Source of the DNA: Glycomyces sp. NRRL B-16210
Lineage (GTDB): Bacteria; Actinomycetota; Actinomycetes; Mycobacteriales; Micromonosporaceae
Length of the DNA: 64,000 bases
NCBI RefSeq assembly: GCF_000719515.1
Contig: NZ_JOGR01000014.1
Span: 99,374-163,373, forward strand
Direction of reading: 5' to 3'
The notes beneath the pieces were generated by a model that made no database searches, was not told the DNA's origin, and saw only the letters and a program-made list of their open reading frames with translations. The position numbers were made by a program, and so were the translations under genes. Shown here in pieces: positions 53,160-60,996 of this stretch. Positions within the stretch are counted from its first letter, which is position 1. Each line of letters starts with the position of its first letter.

Positions 53160-54107
53160 TTAGGAGGCCGTCTCGCTCGGGGTCTCCCCCGCCGTCGTGG
53201 TCGCATCGGTCGGCGTCGTTCCCGCGGCTTCCGTGGGGGTTTGGCCGATCGTGTCGGGCCCGGTGGGCAGGTCGGCCAGTTCGGTGACCTGCACCCCCCA
53301 GATCTCGACCGGCACCGGCGGGGCGCCGTCGGATTCGACGGTCTCGGTGAGCGCGGCGATCGCGTCGAGCACCTCGTAGCCGTCCACGATGCCGCCGATG
53401 ACGCTCACGCCCGCGGTCGGCACGGCCGCGCCCCGGATGAGCGCGAAGGCGCTGCCGGCGCGGCCGCGCTCGTCGGTGACCAGCGCGAGCACGTCCGCCA
53501 CGTCGTTGCCGGCCATGGCCGTCTCGGCCTGGAAGCGCCAACCCGGACCGAAGGTCGCACCGGACTGAGCATCGGATTGGGCATCAGACTGGGCATCGGA
53601 TTCGGGGTCGGCGCCGGGGCTGCCGCAGCGCAGGATCGCGGTCGGATCGACCGCCCGCGTGGTCAGCCGGTCGCACTCGTGCGCACTGTAGAACCCCGAC
53701 TGCGCCAGGTGCGCGAAGGCCTCCACGCCGCAGGGGGCCACATCGCCCCACAGCAGGACGGCGATGTCGCCGTAGTTGGTCTGGACGGTGGCGATCAACC
53801 GGTCGGTCGGCGCGCCCGGCTCGAACGGGTCGACCCGCGGCCCCGCGTCCTCGGCCTCGGTGACCGTGCACCGCTCCGAGAGCACCTCGCCGTCGGCGTC
53901 GGCCGCGGCACCGGTTTCGCGGAAGGCCAGCCAGACCATCGCCGCGATCGAGGCGGCCGTCAGCAGCACCGCGCCGATCCCGGCCAGGCCCCGCCTCCAT
54001 CCGCTGCCGCGCTGCCACGGCGGCGTGCCGCGGTAGGGGTTGGCCGCGACCGCCTCGCCTGTCAGGCGCTCGTGCTCGGTCTCGCTTCGGGGGCGGCTGG
54101 GCTCCAT
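53160..54107 (-). CDS. Membrane-anchored cyclophilin-like peptidyl-prolyl isomerase
   Basis: 315 residues. A cytosolic Arg-rich head, then one TM helix (GLAGIGAVLLTAASIAAMVWLAF), then an exoplasmic cyclophilin-like domain starting RLIATVQTNYGDIAVLLWGDVAP. The cyclophilin pocket residues are only partly kept, and a SDAQ tetrapeptide repeat (about 3 copies) interrupts the domain, so activity is uncertain. The tail is Thr/Pro-rich. A TACGAT box ends 8 nt before the ATG at 54107. It overlaps the MFS gene end by 46 nt. Confidence 0.75.
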   Translation of the reverse strand: MEPSRPRSETEHERLTGEAVAANPYRGTPPWQRGSGWRRGLAGIGAVLLTAASIAAMVWLAFRETGAAADADGEVLSERCTVTEAEDAGPRVDPFEPGAPTDRLIATVQTNYGDIAVLLWGDVAPCGVEAFAHLAQSGFYSAHECDRLTTRAVDPTAILRCGSPGADPESDAQSDAQSDAQSGATFGPGWRFQAETAMAGNDVADVLALVTDERGRAGSAFALIRGAAVPTAGVSVIGGIVDGYEVLDAIAALTETVESDGAPPVPVEIWGVQVTELADLPTGPDTIGQTPTEAAGTTPTDATTTAGETPSETAS

Positions 54108-55411
54108 GCCTGTGCATCGTACGGTGCCTCGTCTCGCGCCAGGTAGGCGTATGCGACACAGATCAGACCGTAAGAGAGCGCCACGCCGACGAGCGTGCCC
54201 GGCGCGTACCCGTTCTTGGGGACCACGAGCGCGGCCGCGAACAGCCCCGCGAGGTACCCCACGTTGTACACCGTGTCGTTGACGCTGAAGACCCGCCCGC
54301 GGTAGGCGTCCTCGATGCCGTGCTGGATCCCGGTGTCCACGGTGATCTTGAGCCCCTGCGAGGCGATGTTCACCAGCAGGACCGCGACGGCGAACATGAC
54401 CGGCTTCATGGTCCCGGCCAGGGCCGCGACGACCACCGCGCACAGGGCCATGAGCACGACCACCCAGTTCTTCGGCCCCCACACGCGCGTCGCGCGCGGG
54501 GTGGCGATCGCCGCGGCGAGCACCCCGACGTTGCCCAGGACCGCGAGCACCAGCAGCCAGGAGATCGTCGTGGTGCGGGTCGGATCGGACTCGATGTCCC
54601 AGAAGAAGCCCATGAACAGGGCGATCGCGATGATGAACACGATCCCGTACAGGAACCGGTGCAGCCCCTGCACGGCCATCGCGAGCGCCGGCCCGCGCCG
54701 CCGGCCCAGGTGCTTGAACCCCTCCCACATGCCCTCGGTGGTCGCGGCGATCCCCCGCCACAGGCCCCCGCTCTCGGCCTCGTCCTCGGCCGGCCCCAGG
54801 TCGGAGCGGCGGAACGAGGCGCTGACCAGCAGCGCCGAGGCGAGGTACCCGACCCCGGCCGCGAGCGCCAGCATCGAGTACGAGACGCCCGAGTCGATGA
54901 GCTTCGCGACGCCGGTCGTGGCGAGCCCGAGCCCGTAGGCGAGCGCCCCGAGCGTGGAGGCCAGCGAGTTCGCCGTCACCAGGTCCCGCACCGGCACGAC
55001 CTGCGGGTGGGCGGCGGCGAGCCCGGCGAGCACGAACCGGTTGGCCGCCAGCACCAGCATCGCGCACAGCACCCACGTCCAGTTGAAACCGGTGACGAGC
55101 GTCAGGCAGATGACGATCATGAGCGCCGCCCGCGCCAGGTTCGCGCCCGCGATGAGGTTGCGGCGGCTGAACCGGTCGAGCACCGTCCCGACATAAGGGC
55201 CCAGCAGCGAATAGGGACCCAGGAGGACCGCGACGGCCGCGGCGTAGCGGAACGGGTCGCTCGCCTCGCCGAGCGCGGGGTTGAAGAACACCGACAGCGC
55301 CAGCGAGGCCTGGAACATGCCGTCGGCCGCCTGCGAGGTGAGGCGCACGGCGAGCAGGTGCCTGAAGCGGCGGTTGCCGGCCAGGTTCCTCACGTGCCCT
55401 TCGGTGCGCAT
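54062..55411 (-). CDS. MFS transporter
   Basis: 449 residues with about 12 hydrophobic helices and a central cytosolic loop. The N-terminus (NRRFRHLLAVRLTSQAADGMFQASLALSVFF) and LLGPYVGTVLDRFSRRN are typical of drug/efflux MFS proteins without a defined substrate. The C-terminal 45 nt overlap the start of the cyclophilin-like gene in another frame on the same strand. Possibly co-expressed with that gene; no regulator lies beside it. Confidence 0.8.
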   Translation of the reverse strand: MRTEGHVRNLAGNRRFRHLLAVRLTSQAADGMFQASLALSVFFNPALGEASDPFRYAAAVAVLLGPYSLLGPYVGTVLDRFSRRNLIAGANLARAALMIVICLTLVTGFNWTWVLCAMLVLAANRFVLAGLAAAHPQVVPVRDLVTANSLASTLGALAYGLGLATTGVAKLIDSGVSYSMLALAAGVGYLASALLVSASFRRSDLGPAEDEAESGGLWRGIAATTEGMWEGFKHLGRRRGPALAMAVQGLHRFLYGIVFIIAIALFMGFFWDIESDPTRTTTISWLLVLAVLGNVGVLAAAIATPRATRVWGPKNWVVVLMALCAVVVAALAGTMKPVMFAVAVLLVNIASQGLKITVDTGIQHGIEDAYRGRVFSVNDTVYNVGYLAGLFAAALVVPKNGYAPGTLVGVALSYGLICVAYAYLARDEAPYDAQAWSPAAPEARPSTSA

Positions 55412-55438
55412 CGTCCGAGGATAACTCCGGCGAATGCC

Positions 55439-55487
55439 AAGGGGGACCCCATTTTGCGTGACACTCGATCACCATGGGGTCCCCCTT
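55439..55487 (-). terminator. Terminator downstream of ino1
   Basis: A perfect 14-bp stem (AAGGGGGACCCCAT, 55439-55452; complement 55474-55487) with an unusually long 21-nt loop lies 22 nt after the ino1 stop. Confidence 0.6.
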
Positions 55488-55508
55488 GCGGTGGGCTGCT
55501 TCGCGTTC

Positions 55509-56579
55509 TTACAGGCCCGCGATGAAGTTCTCGACCAGGAGGCGGGCCTCTTCGTCCGAGTACTGCTTGGCCGGGGACTTCATGAAGTAGCTCGACGCGC
55601 TCTCCACGGGGCCGCCGTGGCCGCGGTCGAGGGCGATCTTCGCCGCGCGCACCGCGTCGATGATGACACCGGCGGAGTTCGGCGAGTCCCACACCTCGAG
55701 CTTGAGCTCGGCGTTGAGCGGCACGTCGCCGAAGGTGGTGCCTTCCAGGCGGATGTACGCCCACTTGCGGTCGCTCAGCCACGGGACGTGGTCCGACGGG
55801 CCGATGTGGACGTCCGCGCCGCGCATCTCGTGCGGGATCTGCGAGGTCACCGACTGGGTCTTGGAGATCTTCTTGCTCTTGAGGCGGGTGCGCTCCAGCA
55901 TGTTCATGAAGTCCATGTTGCCGCCGAAGTTCAGCTGGTACGTGCGGTCCAGGCGCACGCCCCGGTCCTCGAACAGCTTCGCCAGCACGCGGTGCACGAT
56001 GGTCGCGCCGACCTGCGACTTGATGTCGTCGCCGACGATCGGGATCCCGGCGTCGGTGAACTTCTGGGCCCATTCGGGGTCGGAGGCGATGAACACGGGG
56101 AGGGCGTTGACGAACGCGGCGCCCGCGTCGATCGCGGCCTGCGCGTAGAACTTCGCGGCGGTCTCGGAGCCGACCGGGAGGTAGCAGACCACGACGTCGG
56201 CCTTGGCGGCCTTGAGCGCGGCGACCACGTCGACCGGCGCCTCGGAGGACTCGGTGACCATCTCGGTGTAGAACTGGCCGAGGCCGTCGTGGGTCGGGCC
56301 GCGCAGGACGTTCACGCCGGTCGGGGGCACCTCGGCGAACTGGATGGTGTTGTTCTCCGAGGCGTTGATGGCGCTGGCCAGGTCCTGGCCGACCTTCTTC
56401 GCGTCGACGTCGAACGCGGCGACGAACTCGATGTCGTTGATGTGGTAGTCGCCGAACTGGACGTGCATGAGGCCCGGGACGCGGTCCTCGGCATGGGCGT
56501 CACGGTAGTACTCGACGCCTTGAACCAACGAAGAGGCGCAGTTGCCCACGCCGACAATGGCTACGCGCAGCTTACCCAT
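55509..56579 (-). CDS. ino1: Myo-inositol-1-phosphate synthase
   Basis: 356 residues. The NAD fold starts VAIVGVGNCASSLVQGV, followed by the synthase signature GGNMDFMNML, DIKSQVGATIVHRVL and PNSAGVIIDAVRAAKIALDRG. It cyclises glucose-6-phosphate to inositol-1-phosphate for mycothiol and phosphatidylinositol synthesis, matching actinobacteria. The start at 56579 follows AAAGGAGG by 8 nt and overlaps the PadR stop by 8 nt, so the two are co-transcribed with padR first. Confidence 0.95.
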   Translation of the reverse strand: MGKLRVAIVGVGNCASSLVQGVEYYRDAHAEDRVPGLMHVQFGDYHINDIEFVAAFDVDAKKVGQDLASAINASENNTIQFAEVPPTGVNVLRGPTHDGLGQFYTEMVTESSEAPVDVVAALKAAKADVVVCYLPVGSETAAKFYAQAAIDAGAAFVNALPVFIASDPEWAQKFTDAGIPIVGDDIKSQVGATIVHRVLAKLFEDRGVRLDRTYQLNFGGNMDFMNMLERTRLKSKKISKTQSVTSQIPHEMRGADVHIGPSDHVPWLSDRKWAYIRLEGTTFGDVPLNAELKLEVWDSPNSAGVIIDAVRAAKIALDRGHGGPVESASSYFMKSPAKQYSDEEARLLVENFIAGL

Positions 56580-57285
56580 CGCGCATGCCTCCTTTGCCTT
56601 GTTTATTTGAGTCTCCGGCACTCTCAGCCGGATCGGGTGTTCCCTGGACCGGGGCGGCGCCAGGCCGCCCCGTCTCGGCGAAGGGCTCGCCGAAATCGGT
56701 GTGCTGCCGCGGGCGGCGGCCCTCCTCGGAGGCGATGAGCTCGTTGAGCCAGCGCACTTCCCGCTCGGCGGTCTCCAGCCCGTGCCGCTGGAGTTCGAGC
56801 CCGTAGGCGTCGAGCCGCTCGGCAGTGCGGGAGAGGGCCTCCCGGATCCGCTCGCGGCGCTCCTCGACGCGGCGGCGCCGCGCCTCGAGGATCCGCAGGC
56901 GGGTGGCCGGGTCGGTGCGGGAGAAGAACGCGAAGTGCACTCCGAACAGGGCCTCGTCGGCCGCGTGGGCGGAGTCGGCCCCGGCCATGAGCTGGGCGAA
57001 GTGCTCTTTGCCTTCGGGTGTGAGCCGATATACCTTCCGGGCCCTGCGGCCCGTGAGCAGCGGTTTCTCGGGCGGGGCCTTCGCCGCGGCGCCCTTGTCG
57101 ACGCCTCCGCCCGGGGTCTCCTCCACGATGAGTCCACGCTGACGCATCCGCTTGAGGGTGGGGTAGAGGGAGCCGTAGCTGAACGCGGCCCGGATGGCCC
57201 CCAGGAGGGCCAGCAGGCGTTTGCGCAGCTCGTAACCGTGCATGGGGGATTCGTGCAGGAGTCCTAGAATTGCCAGCTCGAGCAT
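56572..57285 (-). CDS. PadR-family transcriptional regulator
   Basis: 237 residues. The HTH starts MLELAILGLLHESPMHGYELRKRL with wing SYGSLYPTLKRMRQRGL and KVYRLTPEGKEHF. A coiled-coil-rich C-terminal domain (LRILEARRRRVEERRERIREALS) and a flexible tail follow. AGGAGGG precedes the ATG. A perfect 9-bp dyad (57321-57341) sits 36 nt upstream, so autoregulation of the padR-ino1 operon is likely; inositol-related control is the obvious hypothesis. Confidence 0.88.
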   Translation of the reverse strand: MLELAILGLLHESPMHGYELRKRLLALLGAIRAAFSYGSLYPTLKRMRQRGLIVEETPGGGVDKGAAAKAPPEKPLLTGRRARKVYRLTPEGKEHFAQLMAGADSAHAADEALFGVHFAFFSRTDPATRLRILEARRRRVEERRERIREALSRTAERLDAYGLELQRHGLETAEREVRWLNELIASEEGRRPRQHTDFGEPFAETGRPGAAPVQGTPDPAESAGDSNKQGKGGMRDG

Positions 57286-57629
57286 CGCGTCCCTCCTCTC
57301 ACACGGCGATCTAACCAGTCGATGTATCGGGGCGATACATCAGGACAACCTTAACCTCAGGTACAGATCACGTCAAGGTGCGGGTTCGCGCCCTGGTCAG
57401 CGCTGTTCAGATCCGATAGGCTCGGCCCCACCAAGCGATCTCGCAGAGATCGCTCAGATTCGGTGTGCGAGACTGCGAGGCGACCGGCCACCCCCCATGC
57501 CGGGAGTAGACCTTTGCGAGCGCCGGTCTGCCGGGCGCGTCCCCCTCGGGATGCCGCGTGCCGGGCGCGCCGGTCCGACCGGCGGGCTCCGGCCCCCGTC
57601 CGGGTTACACATCACGTGGATGGTTGAGC
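57286..57629. other. Divergent promoter region of padR and the PBP gene
   Basis: About 340 nt, AT-richer near the dyad. A TAGGCT box (around 57417) may be a plus-strand -10 for the PBP gene. No gene is seen. Confidence 0.4.
57321..57341. promoter_or_regulatory. PadR-type operator
   Basis: Perfect inverted repeat with arms GATGTATCG (57321-57329) and CGATACATC (57333-57341) and a GGG spacer. It contains the ATGT/ACAT ends known for PadR sites and lies between padR and the divergent PBP gene. Confidence 0.65.
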
Positions 57630-60600
57630 ATGAGCGACTACGGTTATCGTCCGGCCCCGCCCCCCGAGGACGGGCGGGATCACGGCCGCGGCGCCGGTCG
57701 GCAAGGCGGCCGCGCCTACGGCAACGCGCCCGCCGACGGTGGCCGGAGCGGCTCGGGCGATCCCGACTACGGCTGGGGCGGCGGCCGCCAGCAAGGCGGC
57801 CCCGCGCCGCGCTCCCGTTCCGGACAGTACGGCACCCCGGCCTCGGGTTCGGCCTCGGTCGGGCGCGCCTCCGGCAGCGCCTCGGTCGGCCGGGCCTCGG
57901 GCTCGGCGTCGGTGGGTTCGGCCTCGGTCGGCGGCCCCGGACGGCCCGGCCGCGCCTCGGTCGGCTCCGCTTCCGTCGGCTCGGCCTCGGTCGGGAGCGC
58001 TTCGGTGGGCAGCGCCTCGGTCACCGCCCCCGCCCCCGCGCGCACCCGGCCCGGCACCTCGGGCCCGGGCGACGCGGGCGAGCGCGGCGGACGCCGCCGC
58101 GCCGGCAAGGGACCGCTCAAGGACCCCGAGACCGGCAAGAAGAAGAAGCGCCGGTTCGGACGCAAGATGCTCGCGGTGGTCATCGCCCTGGGCATCCTCT
58201 TCATCGCCGCCGTGACCATTGTCGGCTCCTACTTCTTCGTCGACGTCGAGCAGCCGGGCAACCTCGCCCGCGCGGGCGAGTCGAGCTCGTTCACCTACGC
58301 CGACGGGGACACCGAGGTCGGCGGCTACGGCGAGTCCCTGCGCCTCCAGGCCGACCCCGACGAGATCCCCGACACCGTCAAGAAGGCGCTGGTCGCCACC
58401 GAGGACCGCAAGTTCTACGACCACGGCGGCGTCGACGTCACCCGCACCCTCGGCGCGTTCGTCAACAACCTCGGCGGCGGCGACACCCAGGGCGCCTCGA
58501 CCATCACGCAGCAGTACGCGGGCATGGTCATGGCCATCCGCGACGAGATCTCCTACGACCGCAAGGCCCGCGAGGCCGCCATGGCCATCAAGATCGAGTC
58601 CAAGTTCGAGAAGGACGAGATCATCACCGCCTACCTCAACCTCGCCTACTTCGGGCGCGGGGCCACCGGCATCGAGGCGGCCGCGAAGGTCTACTTCGAC
58701 AAGGAGCTCCTCGACCTCGACTACGACGAGGCCGCCTACATCGTCATGCAGGTCAAGTCGCCCAACGGCCTCTACGACCCGTACTACGGCGAGGGCAACG
58801 GCGACATGTACAGCGAGGAGGCCACCGTCGACCGGTGGAACTACTCGATGCGGTCGATGGTCGAGACCGGGGCGCTCACGCAGGCCGAGCGCGACGCGTA
58901 CGAGATGCCCGTCCCGATCGACTCGTTCAACTCCGCCGGCTCCTGGGGCGGCAACACCGACCTGGGCTTCATCGTCAACGAGCTCGACGGCTACGTCTTC
59001 GACGAGTTGGAGGCCCGCTACGGCATCACCGCCGACATGCTCGGCGGCAAGAACGGCGAGAACGGCGGCTACAAGGTCGTGCTCACCATCGACGAGGACA
59101 TCCAGGACTCCCTGGTGAGCACCGGTTCGCGCGGCGACGTCAAGCTCAAGCAGGACGACGAGGGCAACTACCTCGACAAGGAGGGGAACCCCGTCGACTC
59201 CGCCAACGAGGCGGCGATCGACGAGACCTCCGAGGGCTACGCCCAGTTCGTGAACGACAATCCCGACGCGGCCCTGGTCGACTACAAGGCGTACATGATG
59301 ACGGCCATGGTCGCCATCGACCCCGAGACCGGCGCGGTCCTCGGCTACTACGGCGGCGACGACGGCTTCGGCGTCGACAAGGCCGGCGCCGAGTCCCCGC
59401 ACCCGCCGTCCTCGACGATGAAGCTGGTCACCGCCGCGACCGCCATCGAGAACGGCGACTCGATCGAGTCCTGGTTCAACGCCGGCTCCCCGCGTGAGTT
59501 CGACTCGCTCGTGCTGGAGGAGTCCGAGTCGTGCATCGGCGGCGGCACCTACCCCAAGTGCACGCTGCGCAACGGCGACCAGACGCAGACGAGCCTGGAG
59601 ATGCAGCTGTCGGACGCGGTGGTCAACTCCAAGAACACCCCGATGTACTCGATCGCCGAGCAGTACGGGGCCGACGCGATCCTGCGCTACGCCACCGCCA
59701 TGGGCCTGAGCACCATGAACCAGCCGCTCCAGGTCCGCGACGACGAGGGCGAGTTCCACTCCCCGCAGGTGAACTACGAGTTCATCCAGGACGAGGCGGG
59801 CGAGTACCGGTACATCCTGCACGGCTTCGCGGTCGACGCCGAGGGCAACAACGTCACCAACGTCTCGGGCAACCTCGACGACTGGGCGCTGGTCGAGGTC
59901 GACGAGAACTGCAACCCGAAGATCCGCACCGACGGCATGTTCGTCGAGGACACCGACGGCGTGCCGACCTCGTGCCCGATCGGCGGGACGAACCACGACA
60001 AGAAGACCGACCCGTTCTACTACCACCTGTCCTTCGGCCAGTACCCGACGAGCGTGAAGGACATGGCCGCGATCTACGCGACCATCGCCAACGACGGCTA
60101 CTTCCACGAGACCCACTACGTCGAGAAGGTCTACGACTACCGGGGCGAGGAGGTCCCCGAGCTCAACCCGCTCGCCGAGGGCCAGGTCATCGCCACCGAG
60201 ACCGCCCGCGACCTCCAGTGGGTCGGCTCCCAGATCAAGGGCGAGTCGAAGGTCGGCGAGGACCTCACCCGCGACTTCTTCGGCAAGACCGGGACGTGGG
60301 AGGCCGCCGGCAAGGACGAGAACGGCCAGGACTACCCGTCGGGCTGGAACGCCCACGCCTGGTACGTCGGCGCGATCCCGCAGCTCTCGATCGCCGCGTG
60401 GGTCGGCAACCTCTCCTCCGAGTCCGATCCGATCGCCGGTCCCGACGGCAGCAACAACAACGTGTTCGGCGGCAACACCGCCTACCCGGTGTGGCTCACC
60501 GCGATGGACCGCATCCTTTCGGCCAAGGGCGACAACGACCACTGGAAGCCGGTCGACTGGGAGGGCCCGGTCAAGAAGGGCTCGGCGACGACCTGGGACC

Positions 60601-60932
60601 TCGAGAAGTTCGGCGGCCCCTCGGACGGCGGCGCGTTCTGCGCGGCCAACCCCGAGGACGCCCTGTGCGAGGGCCAGGCGCTCCAGCAGGCGCAGGAGGA
60701 GTGCGAGGCCGGCGGCGGCACCTGGGACGGCCAGGCCTGCCAGCAGGAGCAGGAAGAGGACGACAACGACTGGGACCCGCCGACCACCGATCCCACGACC
60801 GATCCGGGCGAGGGCGAGTCGGGCGAGGAATGCGACACCTGGCCGTTCAACTGCCCGGACGACCCGACGACGGACCCGGGCGACGGCACCGAACCGACCG
60901 AGGAGGAGAGCACCCGGGGTTGGGGCGGTTAG
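57630..60932 (+). CDS. Bifunctional class A penicillin-binding protein
   Basis: 1100 residues. Cytosolic residues 1-178 are Gly/Arg/Ser-rich with 'SASVG' repeats (73-131). TM 180-203. The GT51 glycosyltransferase has VATEDRKFYDHGGVDVT and GASTITQQYAG. The transpeptidase has SxxK at S595-K598 (SSTMK), the SxN motif in VNSKNTP, and KTG at K886-G888. The C-terminal ~100 residues form a Cys/Gln/Pro-Thr-rich tail (DPTTDPGEGESGEEC). It polymerises and cross-links peptidoglycan. Start at 57630 was chosen over an upstream ATG because of typical N-termini. Confidence 0.93.
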   Translation: MSDYGYRPAPPPEDGRDHGRGAGRQGGRAYGNAPADGGRSGSGDPDYGWGGGRQQGGPAPRSRSGQYGTPASGSASVGRASGSASVGRASGSASVGSASVGGPGRPGRASVGSASVGSASVGSASVGSASVTAPAPARTRPGTSGPGDAGERGGRRRAGKGPLKDPETGKKKKRRFGRKMLAVVIALGILFIAAVTIVGSYFFVDVEQPGNLARAGESSSFTYADGDTEVGGYGESLRLQADPDEIPDTVKKALVATEDRKFYDHGGVDVTRTLGAFVNNLGGGDTQGASTITQQYAGMVMAIRDEISYDRKAREAAMAIKIESKFEKDEIITAYLNLAYFGRGATGIEAAAKVYFDKELLDLDYDEAAYIVMQVKSPNGLYDPYYGEGNGDMYSEEATVDRWNYSMRSMVETGALTQAERDAYEMPVPIDSFNSAGSWGGNTDLGFIVNELDGYVFDELEARYGITADMLGGKNGENGGYKVVLTIDEDIQDSLVSTGSRGDVKLKQDDEGNYLDKEGNPVDSANEAAIDETSEGYAQFVNDNPDAALVDYKAYMMTAMVAIDPETGAVLGYYGGDDGFGVDKAGAESPHPPSSTMKLVTAATAIENGDSIESWFNAGSPREFDSLVLEESESCIGGGTYPKCTLRNGDQTQTSLEMQLSDAVVNSKNTPMYSIAEQYGADAILRYATAMGLSTMNQPLQVRDDEGEFHSPQVNYEFIQDEAGEYRYILHGFAVDAEGNNVTNVSGNLDDWALVEVDENCNPKIRTDGMFVEDTDGVPTSCPIGGTNHDKKTDPFYYHLSFGQYPTSVKDMAAIYATIANDGYFHETHYVEKVYDYRGEEVPELNPLAEGQVIATETARDLQWVGSQIKGESKVGEDLTRDFFGKTGTWEAAGKDENGQDYPSGWNAHAWYVGAIPQLSIAAWVGNLSSESDPIAGPDGSNNNVFGGNTAYPVWLTAMDRILSAKGDNDHWKPVDWEGPVKKGSATTWDLEKFGGPSDGGAFCAANPEDALCEGQALQQAQEECEAGGGTWDGQACQQEQEEDDNDWDPPTTDPTTDPGEGESGEECDTWPFNCPDDPTTDPGDGTEPTEEESTRGWGG
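57846..58022 (+). repeat. 15-bp repeats encoding SASVG in the PBP cytoplasmic head
   Basis: Roughly ten imperfect copies of a Ser-Ala-Ser-Val-Gly unit, with DNA units like TCGGCCTCGGTCGGC. It is prone to slippage; length may vary between strains. Confidence 0.85.
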
Positions 60933-60957
60933 CGCGCCACTCGGCCGGTAACGACTC

Positions 60958-60996
60958 GACGGCGGCATGGGCCACAATAAGGCCCATGCCGCCGTC
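60958..60996 (+). terminator. Perfect hairpin that includes the GT87 start codon
   Basis: A 16-bp stem (GACGGCGGCATGGGCC, 60958-60973; complement 60981-60996, 7-nt loop) is followed by TTCATCT, 25 nt after the PBP stop. The ATG of the next gene (60986) is inside its right arm. Confidence 0.6.
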
